From Candidatus Rokuibacteriota bacterium (lineage in GTDB: Bacteria > Methylomirabilota > Methylomirabilia > Rokubacteriales > CSP1-6), in assembly GCA_003221515.1 (NCBI GenBank), contig QHSI01000104.1, positions 1-32,567 on the forward strand: a stretch of 32,567 nucleotides of DNA, read 5' to 3'. Made by a program: the position numbers and the translations under genes. The notes beneath the pieces are model-generated. The model was given only the letters and a program-made list of their open reading frames with translations. It did no database searches and was not told the origin of the DNA. Below, piece by piece: positions 22,762-31,214 of this stretch (position 1 is the first letter of the stretch; each line of letters begins with the position of its first letter).

Positions 22762-23922
22762 ATGATTCGTGCCGCGCTCCTGCTCGTCCTGGCGCTGATC
22801 CCGACGGCGCTGCCGGCGTCGGCCCAGCCGCCGGGAGTCAGCGACAAGGAGATCCTGATCGGCGGCTCCAACTCGTTCTCGGGGCCGCTGGCCTTCACCG
22901 GCGAGCAGATCACCAAGTTCGGCGTCGACCTCTACTTCAAGGTGGTCAACGACGCCGGGGGGATCCACGGCCGGACGATCCGGACCATCTTCTACGACGA
23001 CGGCTACCGGCCCCAGGACGCGATCGCCAACACCAAGAAGCTCGTCGAGCAGGACAAGATCTTCGCGGTCATCATCCCGCAAGGGTCGCCGCCGGTCATG
23101 GCGACGCTGGCCTACCTGGAAGAGAACAAGGTGCCGCTCCTGTTCCCGTACCAGAGCTCGCCGGAGACGCGGGGCAAGCGCTACGTGTTCCAGGGCACGA
23201 CGGTGAGCGACCGCTCGTCGAAGATGATGATCGACTACCTCGCCGGCCAGCGGAAGCTCAAGAAGTTCGCCGCGCTCTACCAGGACGACGAGTACGGCAA
23301 GTCGTTCCTGACCGCGTTCGAGAAGGACCTCGGCCGGTTCGGCCTCAAGCTGGTCGCCGCCGAGTCCGTCAAGCGCGGCGTCACCGACGTGAGCTCGCAG
23401 ATCGCCAAGCTCCAGGCGGCCAAGCCGGAGGTCACGTTCCTGGTGCTGGTGCCCGGGCCGGGCGCGCAAGCGCTCATCGAGCGGCGGAAGATCGGCTGGA
23501 CGGACACGCTCATGGTCTCGACGGGCCCGCTGACCGACGAGCGGTACCTCGCGCTGGCCGGCGACGCGGCCGAGGGCGTCGAGGGGTTGTCGCTCTGGCC
23601 GGATCCGCTGCTGTCCGATCTGGCCGGTGTCAAGCGCTACCGTGAGCACATGCAGAAGTACTTTCCCAAGAACGCGCCGAACCAGTACTCGATCGCTGGC
23701 TACTTCGCGGCGATGCTCTTCACGGAGGGCGCCAGGCGCGCCGGCCGGAACCTGACGCGCGAGTCGCTGATCGCGGCGCTCGAGTCGATCAAAGGCTACG
23801 AGAGCGGTATCCTGCCGCCGCTCACGATCGGCGCCGACCACGAGACGCAGAAGCGAGGGTTGTGGGTCCGCGTCGAGAAGGGGCGCTTCAAGCCGCTGAC
23901 GGACTGGCTCAAGTCCGAGTAG
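22762..23922 (+). CDS. Branched-chain amino acid-type ABC solute-binding protein (LivK-like)
   Basis: 386 residues with AAGGAG 7 bases before the ATG at 22762. A Sec signal peptide (MIRAALLLVLALIPTALPASA-Q, cut near residue 21) exports it to the periplasm. The mature part is a type-I periplasmic binding fold (Peripla_BP_6): VSDKEILIGGSNSFSGPLAF, NDAGGIHGRTIRTIFYDDGY, DAIANTKKLVEQDKIFAVII, YQDDEYGKSFLTAFEKDLGR and a C-terminal lobe beginning near MVSTGPLTDERY. It would capture an amino acid, amide or aromatic/aliphatic acid for a Liv transporter. Its own permease and ATPase genes survive only as fragments on each side, so it must use another transporter, perhaps LivH/LivMG at 30342-32567. Confidence 0.9.
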   Translation: MIRAALLLVLALIPTALPASAQPPGVSDKEILIGGSNSFSGPLAFTGEQITKFGVDLYFKVVNDAGGIHGRTIRTIFYDDGYRPQDAIANTKKLVEQDKIFAVIIPQGSPPVMATLAYLEENKVPLLFPYQSSPETRGKRYVFQGTTVSDRSSKMMIDYLAGQRKLKKFAALYQDDEYGKSFLTAFEKDLGRFGLKLVAAESVKRGVTDVSSQIAKLQAAKPEVTFLVLVPGPGAQALIERRKIGWTDTLMVSTGPLTDERYLALAGDAAEGVEGLSLWPDPLLSDLAGVKRYREHMQKYFPKNAPNQYSIAGYFAAMLFTEGARRAGRNLTRESLIAALESIKGYESGILPPLTIGADHETQKRGLWVRVEKGRFKPLTDWLKSE

Positions 23923-23925
23923 CCG

Positions 23926-24033
23926 GTGCTCAGTGTCGAAGATCTCTCGATCAGCTTCGGCGGCCTCGACGCGCTGAGCGGGCTCAGCCTCCAGGTCACC
24001 GGGCTCGACCGCGTCCTCAAGACGGCGCCATGA
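23926..24033 (+). pseudogene. N-terminal stub of a LivG-type ABC ATPase
   Basis: A GTG at 23926, three bases after the binding-protein stop, opens 35 codons. MLSVEDLSISFGGLDALSGL is the standard beginning of LivG (LL.V.DLS..FGGL.AL.G.S). The reading then runs into unrelated residues and stops before any Walker A motif. Its stop overlaps the PaaK-like ATG (ATGA). This is an ATPase gene truncated by deletion, leaving the first 26 or so codons as a coupled bridge. Confidence 0.7.
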
Positions 24034-25307
24034 CGATGTGGCAACCCGAGCTCGAGACGCTGGACCGCGAGTCGCTCGAGCGGCTCGTGCTCGAGCGCAT
24101 GCGGGCGACGCTCGCGCGCGTGCTGGCCCAGCCGACCTGGGCCCGACGGTTTCACGGCGTCCGTCCCGAGGACGTCGAGCGCGTCGAGGACTGGCGGAAG
24201 CTCCCGTTCCTCACCAAGGAGGAGCTGCGCGACGCGTACCCGTACGGGCTCGCGTGCGCGCGGGACGCGGGCTACCAGCGGATCCACATGTCGAGCGGGA
24301 CGACGGGGAACCCGATCCTGAACCCGTACACGGCCGCCGACGTCGCGCAATGGGGCGAGGTGATGGCGCGCTGCTACGTCGCCGCCGGCGTCGGCCCGAG
24401 CGACGTCATCCAGATCACACCCTCGTTCGGCCTCTTCACCGGCGGCTTCGGCTTCCACTACGGCGCCGAGCGGCTCGGCGCGATGGTGATTCCGACCGGC
24501 GCCGGGCGGACGACGCTACAGCTCAAGCTCATGCGCGATCTCAAGGCGACCGTCGTCGCGGCGATCGCCACGTATCCGCTGCGGCTGCTGGAGGCGGCGC
24601 GCGAGGAACGCTTCGACCTCGCGTCGCTCTCGCTGCGCGTCGGCATCTTCGGCTCCGAGATGTGGTCCGACGAGCTCCGCGCGCGAATCGAGCGGGAGCT
24701 CCGCATCCGCACCCACGACATCATCGGCATGACGGAGACCGGCGGGCCGGGGCTCGGCATCGACTGCGCCGCGCGCGGCGGGATCCACGTCTGGGAGGAC
24801 CACTACCACGTCGAGATCGTCGATCCCGTGACCGGCGCCGTCGTGGCGGACGGCGCCGAGGGCGAGCTGGTCGTCTCGACGCTGACCCGCGAGGGGCTGC
24901 CGCTGGTGCGCTACCGCACCCACGACCTGACGCGGGTCGTCTCGCGAGCGCGTTGCGACTGCGGACGCACTGCGCTCCGGCTCGATCGCCTGCGTGGCCG
25001 CACCGACGACATGGTGATCTACAAGGGCGTGAACTTCTACCCGCGTCAGATCGAGACGGCGCTCCTGCGACAGCCCGGCGTGAGCCACGAGTACCAGATC
25101 GTGCTCGACTCCGAGGGCGGCGGCGAGCGGATGACGATCGACGTCGAAACGGAGCCCGGCTGCGATCCGGCGATCGCCGCGCGGATCCGTCGCGAGCTCG
25201 GCGACCTGCTCGCGCTGAGCCCGGAGGTCCGGCTGCGGGCGCACGGCGAGATCGAGCGGCCGCAGGGCAAGGCGGTGCGCGTGGTCGACCGCCGGCCGCG
25301 ACGGTGA
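24030..25307 (+). CDS. Phenylacetate-CoA ligase-family (PaaK-like) acyl-CoA synthetase
   Basis: 425 residues, the PaaK length. It is an ANL-superfamily adenylating enzyme that makes an acyl-AMP and then an acyl-CoA from an aromatic or small carboxylic acid. Motifs are LPFLTKEELRDAYPYGL (58-74), the ATP-binding SSGTTGNPILNPYT (88-101; PaaK has SSGTTGKP), IGMTETGGPGLG (A5 region), LVRYRTHDLTRVV, CDCGRTALRLDRLRGRTDDM (C-terminal hinge) and VIYKGVNFYPRQIE. Like many environmental homologues it departs from true PaaK in the phosphate loop (Lys to Asn), so phenylacetate is only one possibility. It overlaps both the LivG stub (ATGA) and the next CoA-transferase (GTGA). Confidence 0.87.
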   Translation: MTMWQPELETLDRESLERLVLERMRATLARVLAQPTWARRFHGVRPEDVERVEDWRKLPFLTKEELRDAYPYGLACARDAGYQRIHMSSGTTGNPILNPYTAADVAQWGEVMARCYVAAGVGPSDVIQITPSFGLFTGGFGFHYGAERLGAMVIPTGAGRTTLQLKLMRDLKATVVAAIATYPLRLLEAAREERFDLASLSLRVGIFGSEMWSDELRARIERELRIRTHDIIGMTETGGPGLGIDCAARGGIHVWEDHYHVEIVDPVTGAVVADGAEGELVVSTLTREGLPLVRYRTHDLTRVVSRARCDCGRTALRLDRLRGRTDDMVIYKGVNFYPRQIETALLRQPGVSHEYQIVLDSEGGGERMTIDVETEPGCDPAIAARIRRELGDLLALSPEVRLRAHGEIERPQGKAVRVVDRRPRR

Positions 25308-26479
25308 GCGGTCTCCTCGCGGGCGTCACCGTCCTGAGCCTCGAGCAGGCCACCACGCTCCCGTACCTGACGTACCGGCTCGCGTGCGATGGCGCCCGGG
25401 TGATCCGCGTCGAGAACGCCGAGCGGCCCGACCCGAACCGGTTCGTGGGCCACGACGTCCTCGGTGAGCCCGCGATGCGCAGCTACTTCCTGCCGAACAA
25501 CTGCGGCAAGCAGGCCATCACCCTCAACCTCGGCGATCCCGAAGGCCGCGCCCTGCTGCGCCGGCTCATCGTCGGGCTGCGGGTCGACGTCTTCGCGTGC
25601 AACCAGCGACCGCGCAGCTACGCCCGGCTCGGCATCGAGCCGGCGGAGCTCAGGGCCGCCAAGCCCGATCTGATCTGGCTCGGGATCACCGGCTTCGGAC
25701 CGGATCACGACGAGGCCGCGTACGATCCGATCTTGCAGGCGCGCGCCGGGTTCATGGCGCTGACCGGCGACGCCGACAGGCCCCCGACGGTCTTCGGCCT
25801 GCCGATGGTGGACCTAGGCGCCGCCGAGCACGGCTACAGCGAGATACTGAAGGCGCTCTACCGCCGCGCGACGCGCGGCGACGGTGCGCGCATCGACGTG
25901 TCGATGCTGCGCAGCGCAGTGTCGTGGATGGTCGCGCCGATCGCGCTTTCACGGAGCCTCGGCGAGACGGTGACACGCCGGGGCAATCGCCACCAGTTCT
26001 TCGCGCCGGTCGGCGTGCACCGCACGCGCGACGGTCACGTGTATGTGGCGATCGGCAACGATCAGCAGTGGGCGTCGCTGGTCGCTCTGCCGGCCTTCGC
26101 GGCGTTGGGCCGTCCGGAGTACGTCAAGAACGCCGGGCGAATCGCCGACGTGGCGCGGCTCGAGCGCGAGCTCTCCGCCGGCTTCGCGAGCCTCTCCACC
26201 GACGAGGCGCTCGAGGCGCTGCGGCGCGCAGGCGTCCCGGTCTCCCGCGTCAGCACGCTCGCCGACGTGGCGACCGATCCGCTGATCGCCCAGACGCTCG
26301 TCCAGGTCACCGACCCGCGCTCCGGCCGCCGACTCACGCTGCCGGCGCCGCCGGTCGGCGAGCCGGCGCCGCTCAGCTTTCCGCCGCGGCTCGGCGAGCA
26401 CAATGAGACAATCTACGCCGAGGCGCTTGGCCTGACGCCCGCGGCCGTCGCCGAGCTCCAGCGGCGACGGATCGTCTGA
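25304..26479 (+). CDS. CaiB/BaiF family CoA-transferase, copy 2
   Basis: 391 residues from a GTG overlapping the PaaK-like stop. The family-III fold is complete: [20 protein letters not shown] (5-24), [73 protein letters not shown] and [20 protein letters not shown] with catalytic D170. It is well diverged from the first CaiB homologue in the window (different N-terminal motif and no MLAGPYGSM), so the two likely handle different acids. It follows the ligase and precedes a dehydrogenase, a usual activation-oxidation order. Confidence 0.9.
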   Translation: MSGLLAGVTVLSLEQATTLPYLTYRLACDGARVIRVENAERPDPNRFVGHDVLGEPAMRSYFLPNNCGKQAITLNLGDPEGRALLRRLIVGLRVDVFACNQRPRSYARLGIEPAELRAAKPDLIWLGITGFGPDHDEAAYDPILQARAGFMALTGDADRPPTVFGLPMVDLGAAEHGYSEILKALYRRATRGDGARIDVSMLRSAVSWMVAPIALSRSLGETVTRRGNRHQFFAPVGVHRTRDGHVYVAIGNDQQWASLVALPAFAALGRPEYVKNAGRIADVARLERELSAGFASLSTDEALEALRRAGVPVSRVSTLADVATDPLIAQTLVQVTDPRSGRRLTLPAPPVGEPAPLSFPPRLGEHNETIYAEALGLTPAAVAELQRRRIV

Positions 26480-26510
26480 GACAGGTGCGCGACGATACGA
26501 GGATGCGGCA

Positions 26511-27662
26511 ATGAACGACGTCTTCTACCTCACCGACGACCAGCGGATGATCCGCGATCTCGCGCGCAAGGTCGCGCGCGAGAAGATCGCGCCGAACGCC
26601 GCCGAGTACGACGAGGCCGAGAGCTACCCCGAGAAATCGATGCGGGCGCTCGTCGACTCCGGCCTGTTCGGCATCTGGGTGCCGGAGGAGTTCGGCGGAA
26701 CGAACATGGGCTGCCTCGCGCTCTCCCTGGTCGCCGAAGAGCTCGGGTGGGCGTGCGCCGGGACCACGACGAACTTCGGCGCGCACCCGCTGGGCGGGCT
26801 GCCGATCTTGCTGGCCGGCACCGCGGAGCAGAAGAAGAAGTACCTGCCGCGTCTCGCGGCCGGGGAGCTCATGGCCGCCTACTCGCTCTCGGAGCCGGGC
26901 TCCGGCTCCGACGCCGCGAGCCTCCGCACCACCGCGGTCCGGAAAGGCGATCACTACGTCCTGAACGGCTCCAAGCAATGGTGCTCGCACGGCGACCACG
27001 CCGACGTGCTCACGGTCTTCGCGACCGTCGATGCCAAGAAGCGCGCCAAGGGCATCACCGCGTTCCTCATCGAGAAGGGCATGCCCGGCTTCTCCGTCGG
27101 CAAGAAGGAGCGGAAGATGGGCATCCGGTGCTCGCCGACCGTGGCGCTGCACTTCACGGACTGCCCGGTGCCCGTCGAGCAGCGTCTCGGCGAAGAGGGC
27201 GAGGGGTTCAAGATCGCGATGCAGACGCTCGACATCACGCGGCCGATGACGGGCGCGATGGGGGTGGGCATCGGTCAAGCGGCCCTCGACGCCGCGGTGG
27301 CCTACGCGAAGGAGCGGCAGCAGTTCGGTCAACCGATCGCGGCCTTCCAGGGGATCCAGTTCATGCTCGCGGACATGGCCATGCAGGTCCACGCCGCGCG
27401 GCTGATGGTCCACCACGCCGCGCGACAGGTCGACCTGGGCATCCGCGGCAACACGTACGAAGCGTCGATGGCGAAGTGCTGGGCGGGCGACGCGGCGATG
27501 AAGGTCACGACCGACGCGGTCCAGATCTTCGGCGGGTATGGCTACACGCGCGACTATCCGGTCGAGCGGTATATGCGGGACGCGAAGATCATGCAGATCT
27601 ATGAGGGCACGAACCAGATCCAGCGCATGGTCATCGCCCGAGAGCTCCTGGGCGCGCAATAA
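26511..27662 (+). CDS. Acyl-CoA dehydrogenase (short/medium-chain type), copy 2
   Basis: 383 residues with GAGGA before the ATG. Its domains match copy 1 at 4266: [20 protein letters not shown] (5-24), [100 protein letters not shown] and [17 protein letters not shown] with catalytic E365. The two share the same start context, length and long identical blocks, mostly in the C-terminal half. They diverge in the substrate-facing loops near residues 85-100 and 150-165, consistent with duplication and changed specificity. It acts on a CoA ester probably made by the CaiB/PaaK pair upstream. Confidence 0.93.
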   Translation: MNDVFYLTDDQRMIRDLARKVAREKIAPNAAEYDEAESYPEKSMRALVDSGLFGIWVPEEFGGTNMGCLALSLVAEELGWACAGTTTNFGAHPLGGLPILLAGTAEQKKKYLPRLAAGELMAAYSLSEPGSGSDAASLRTTAVRKGDHYVLNGSKQWCSHGDHADVLTVFATVDAKKRAKGITAFLIEKGMPGFSVGKKERKMGIRCSPTVALHFTDCPVPVEQRLGEEGEGFKIAMQTLDITRPMTGAMGVGIGQAALDAAVAYAKERQQFGQPIAAFQGIQFMLADMAMQVHAARLMVHHAARQVDLGIRGNTYEASMAKCWAGDAAMKVTTDAVQIFGGYGYTRDYPVERYMRDAKIMQIYEGTNQIQRMVIARELLGAQ

Positions 27663-27695
27663 CGTGGCCTTGATCGGCTGGCGAGCCGGAAGGCC

Positions 27696-28676
27696 GTGAG
27701 GATCAGGGCGATCGTCGCGGCCTGCGGCGCCGCGAGCGCGGTCTTCAGCCTATCCGCGGCATCGTCGCCGGCGGAGATGCAGCAGCCGGTGAAGATGTAC
27801 CGGGTCGGGATCTTGACGGCGGCCGCAGGGTCTACGGAGAGCTTGCGCCAAAGCCTGCGCGATCTCGGCTACGTCGAAGGCCGGAACGTCATCCTCGAGA
27901 TTCGGGACACGGAGGGAAGACCCGAGCGGGCGAACGACCTCGCGCTGCAGCTGGCGCGTCTCAAGGTCGACGTCATCGTCGCGACCAATCCGGCCGCCGT
28001 ATTTGGCGCCAAGCGCGCGACGGCAACGATTCCCATCGTCATGATGCACACGCCGGACCCGGTTCAGCTGGGCCTCGTGGCCAGCCTCGCGCGTCCAGGC
28101 GGGAACATCACGGGCACGACCACCTTGAGCGTGGAGCTGAGCGTCAAGCAGCTCGAGCTCCTGAAAGAGGCGGTGCCCCGGGCTTCCCGAATGGCCCTCG
28201 TGTGGAATCCGGACAATCCATGGCATCCGCGTGTCGTCAAAGCCCTCCGGGACGAGCATCGATTGCCCGGCGTCCAGCTCCAGATTGTGGAGGCCAGACG
28301 CTCCGAGGACTTCAACGCCGCGTTCCAGGCGATGATCCGAGAACGCGCTCAAGGCGTCCTGGTCCTGGCAGACCCGATGACGTTCACGTATCGGAGTCGG
28401 CTGGCAGACCTCGCGGCCAAGCATCGTCTGCCCTTGATGGGCGGACCGCGAGGCTACACGGACGCGGGCGGCCTGATGTCCTACTGGGCGGATGAAAGCG
28501 AGCTGAGCCGACGGGCTGCCAGCTACGTCGACCGGATTCTGAAAGGCGCGAGCCCTGAAAGCCTTCCAATCGAACAACCGACCAAGTACGACCTGGTGAT
28601 CAACCTCAAGACCGCGAAGACGCTCGGGCTCACGCTTCCGGCATCGCTGTCGCTTCGCGCGACGGTGGTCGAGTGA
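27696..28676 (+). CDS. ABC transporter substrate-binding protein, PF04392 family
   Basis: 326 residues from a GTG at 27696 with GGAAGG just upstream. It has a signal peptide (MRIRAIVAACGAASAVFSLSA), then a periplasmic binding fold of the ABC_sub_bind family: YRVGILTAAAGSTESLRQSL, LRDLGYVEGRNVILEIRDTE, LKVDVIVATNPAAVFGAK, IPIVMMHTPDPVQLGLVASL, ARPGGNITGTTTLSVELSVK and the C-terminal YDLVINLKTAKTLGLTLP. The tail diverges (LSLRATVVE, where relatives have RADEV). Ligands of this family are mostly unknown; a few homologues are linked to amino acids. It has its own ribosome-binding site. A fragment of a second family member persists at 8437-8517. Confidence 0.9.
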   Translation: MRIRAIVAACGAASAVFSLSAASSPAEMQQPVKMYRVGILTAAAGSTESLRQSLRDLGYVEGRNVILEIRDTEGRPERANDLALQLARLKVDVIVATNPAAVFGAKRATATIPIVMMHTPDPVQLGLVASLARPGGNITGTTTLSVELSVKQLELLKEAVPRASRMALVWNPDNPWHPRVVKALRDEHRLPGVQLQIVEARRSEDFNAAFQAMIRERAQGVLVLADPMTFTYRSRLADLAAKHRLPLMGGPRGYTDAGGLMSYWADESELSRRAASYVDRILKGASPESLPIEQPTKYDLVINLKTAKTLGLTLPASLSLRATVVE

Positions 28677-28731
28677 GCACGGCAGTGTCGCGCGTTGCCG
28701 GGACTGAGCACACGAGCCGAGGAGACGCTTG

Positions 28732-29991
28732 ATGACGAAGCCGCGACTGACCCGCCGCACGTTTCTCGCCACGACCGCCGCTGCCGCCGGGTTCCCGCGG
28801 CCGCTCCGCGCGCAGCCGAAGACGTTCAAGATCGGCGTCGTCCATCCGGTGACGGGTCCGCTCGCCGAGCCCGGTCAGGCCTGCCGGCTCGGGGCGCAGA
28901 TGGCCGCCGACGCGATCAACGCGGCCGGCGGCATCAAGTCGAAGGGCGGCCTCAAGCTCGAGCTGATCGTCGGCGACACGCAGACCAAGCCCGAGAACGG
29001 CCGCGTCGAGGCCGAGCGCGTCGTGAACCAGGGCGCCCAGATGCTGATGGGCTCGTTCGACTCCGGCTCCACGAGCGCGATGGTGTCGGTCGCCCAGCAG
29101 AAGCGCGTGCCCTTCCTCATCGACATCGCGGCGGCGGATCCCATCACCGCCAACGTCGCGAAGTCGGTCAAGGACGGTGAGCAGAAGGTGCAGTACGTCT
29201 ACCGCAACTTCCCGACCGGCTCGAGCTTCGGCCGCAAGGCCGTCCAGTACTTCACGGACATCTTCAAGGAAGCCAACGTGTCGCCGAAGCGCGTCGTGCT
29301 GATGTACTGCAACGACCTCTTCGGCCAGAACCAGGCGCGCGGCTTCCAGGCGGCCCACAAGGCCGCCAACCCGTCGTGGGAGATCGTCGAGGTCATCCCG
29401 TGGCCGGAGCCGCCGTCCGATCTCTCCACCGAGGTGTCGCGCGCGAAGGCCGCCAAGCCCGACGTGATCGCGCCGATCACCCGCCCAGCTTCCGCGCTCT
29501 TGCTGCTGCCGGAGATCGTGAAGCAGCGCATCGAGATGCTGGGCATCGTCGGGCCCGGCGGCCCCGGCCTCTACGAGGCGGGCCAGCTGGCCCAGCTCAA
29601 GCAGAACCTCGAGTACGTGATGACGAGCGTGCCGTGGCCCAACTTCAAAAATCCAAAAACCGGCGCGGCGGCGGAGGAGTTCCGGAAGCGCTCGAGCGGC
29701 AAGACGTTCGACACGAACTCGGGCTACTCCTACGACGGCATGTTCGTGATCGCCGACATCCTCGAGCGCGCATCGAGCCTCGATGATCCCGACACGATCG
29801 TCGACGCGATGAAGAAGACCAACTACTCCGGCGGCCTCATGAACTACGGCGGTCCGATCGTCTTCAACGAGGTCGGCGATAATGCCAACGCCATTCCGAC
29901 GATGATCCAGATCCTCTCGCAAAAACCTGTCGCCGTGTGGCCTCGAGAAGCGGCGGTTCAGAAGTTCATCTTCCCTCGTCCTAAGGCTTAG
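28732..29991 (+). CDS. Branched-chain amino acid-type ABC solute-binding protein, Tat signal
   Basis: 419 residues from the ATG at 28732, with GAGGAG upstream. The N-terminus MTKPRLTRRTFLATTAAAAG has the twin-arginine motif TRRTFL, then a short hydrophobic core and AQ as the likely cut site, so it is exported folded. The mature Peripla_BP_6 domain has FKIGVVHPVTGPLAEPGQAC, AADAINAAGGIKSKGGLKLE, VGDTQTKPENGRVEAERVVN, MGSFDSGSTSAMVSVAQQKR, MYCNDLFGQNQARGF and NSGYSYDGMFVIADIL. It heads the intact transporter set (LivH, LivM-LivG). A strong inverted repeat follows its stop, which may set its expression above the membrane genes. The ligand is unknown. Confidence 0.92.
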   Translation: MTKPRLTRRTFLATTAAAAGFPRPLRAQPKTFKIGVVHPVTGPLAEPGQACRLGAQMAADAINAAGGIKSKGGLKLELIVGDTQTKPENGRVEAERVVNQGAQMLMGSFDSGSTSAMVSVAQQKRVPFLIDIAAADPITANVAKSVKDGEQKVQYVYRNFPTGSSFGRKAVQYFTDIFKEANVSPKRVVLMYCNDLFGQNQARGFQAAHKAANPSWEIVEVIPWPEPPSDLSTEVSRAKAAKPDVIAPITRPASALLLLPEIVKQRIEMLGIVGPGGPGLYEAGQLAQLKQNLEYVMTSVPWPNFKNPKTGAAAEEFRKRSSGKTFDTNSGYSYDGMFVIADILERASSLDDPDTIVDAMKKTNYSGGLMNYGGPIVFNEVGDNANAIPTMIQILSQKPVAVWPREAAVQKFIFPRPKA

Positions 29992-30341
29992 GGCGGCCGG
30001 GACGGCGGGCGCGCGGGGGTGGGAGGGGGCGACCGGACCACGCGGCACGCGTGCGCTGCCCCGCGGCGGCTGGGCTCCATCCGGGCGCGCGGCGCCCGCC
30101 GCTCGCTTCACGGGAACGGGTCCTGTCGCCCCCTCCCACCCCCGCCCGCTCGCCGCCCCGGGTCGCGCTTGGCGTCGATTCGACGTCCTCCACTGCTCGG
30201 TCGCCCACACGACCACTCGCTCCGGTTTGTACACGCCCGACCTGCCCGTTGTCCGTCCATACGCGTTGGCATGTTGAGGTTTGCGTGGAGCTGTCGAGAG
30301 CCCGGGCGCTCATACCGTTGTTGTCCTCGACTGGGTGCTCC
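29992..30341 (+). other. 350-bp intergenic region between binding protein and LivH
   Basis: No convincing gene. The first half (to about 30160) is the large G-rich inverted repeat annotated separately; its loop contains the 10-bp palindrome GCACGCGTGC (30045-30054). The second half (30160-30341) is less GC-rich and may carry a leader for livH. TTGTAC and TTGGCA hexamers occur there, but no matching -10 is present at proper spacing. Open frames across it join livH without a clear start and have no recognisable product. Confidence 0.6.
29999..30159. repeat. Long G/C-run inverted repeat with G-quadruplex-capable arms
   Basis: A perfect 21-bp arm (30013-30033, containing GGGGGTGGGAGGGGGCGAC) is repeated in reverse complement at 30125-30145, with a 91-nt spacer. 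Weaker matching extends each arm to about 40 bases. Arm 1 on the plus strand and arm 2 on the minus strand each contain four G-runs separated by short loops (GGGGG-T-GGG-A-GGGGG plus a preceding GGG), so either DNA strand could form a G-quadruplex. As RNA the arms would give a large stable hairpin 3' of the binding-protein gene. Confidence 0.8.
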
Positions 30342-31210
30342 GTGGATCTGACGCTGGTAGGGCAGGGGTTGATCAGCGGGGTGCTGTTCGGCGGGGTGTA
30401 TAGCCTGATGGCGGTGGGGCTCACGCTGATCTTCGGCGTGATGCGCGTCGTGAATTTCGCCCACGGCGACATGATGGTCTGGGGCATGTACTTGGCGTAC
30501 CTGCTCGCGACGCACGCCGGGGTCGATCCGTACGCGGGGTTCGCCCTCTGCGCGGCCGCGCTGTTCGTGCTCGGTCTCCTGATCCAGCGCGGGCTCGTCG
30601 ACCGTATCGTGGACGCCCCCCACGAGATGCAGATCCTCCTGATGCTCGGCGTCGCGCTGGTGCTCGAGAACGTCGCGCTGATGGTGTTCGGGCCGGAGCC
30701 GACGCGCGTCACGTCGTCGCTGGCGACCGCGACGCTCTGGCTCGGGCCGGTGTTCGTGGACGTGAACCGGCTCGTCGCGTTCGCGGTGGCGGTCGCGCTG
30801 ACCCTCGCCCTGTCGACGTTCCTGTTCCGGACCGAGCTGGGCCGGACCATCCGGGCCGCGGCCGACAACACCTACGGCGCGCTGGTGATCGGCACCGACG
30901 TGCGGCGCGTCTACGCGGTCGCGTTCGGCATCGGCGCCGCCTGCGTGGGCGCCGCCGGCGCTCTGGTCTCCTCGATCCTGCCGTTCCAGCCGCCGACCGG
31001 ACTCTCGCTGTCGGTGACCTCGTTCAACGTCGTGATCATCGGCGGCATGGGCAGCCTGGCCGGCGCGTTCGTCGGCGGACTGCTGGTGTCGGTCGCCGAG
31101 TCGCTGGGCGCCGTGTTCCTCAAGCCGTCGCTGAAGGAGCTGTTCAGCTTCACGCTGCTGATCGTGATCCTCCTGTTCCGGCCGGCGGGGCTCTTCGGCA
31201 AGCGCGCGTC

Positions 31211-31214
<4 letters not shown>
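30342..31214 (+). CDS. livH: Branched-chain amino acid ABC transporter permease LivH
   Basis: 290 residues from a GTG at 30342, chosen because the LivH family starts just before LVGQGLISGVLFGGVYSLMA (5-24). The frame is open further upstream but its translation there is not LivH-like, and no strong ribosome-binding site is visible. There are about eight membrane helices. Family motifs are VGLTLIFGVMRVVNFAHGDM (25-44), the cytoplasmic coupling segment ELGRTIRAAADNTYGALVIG, RRVYAVAFGIGAACVGAAGA and FNVVIIGGMGSLAGAFVGGL, and it ends FRPAGLFGKRAS. It forms the inner-membrane channel with LivM. Its final bases overlap the next gene (ATGA). Confidence 0.9.

Noticed and set aside
24038-26479. Plus-strand open frame of about 813 codons ending with CaiB copy 2
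   Set aside because: Only the part from the GTG at 25304 is CaiB-like. The preceding 420 codons are an out-of-frame reading of the PaaK-like gene.
26475-26483. Possible second GntR operator (GTCT-G-AGAC) before acyl-CoA dehydrogenase copy 2
   Set aside because: The half-sites are spaced by an extra base compared with TGTCTAGACA, it overlaps the stop codon of the CaiB gene, and such short dyads are expected by chance.
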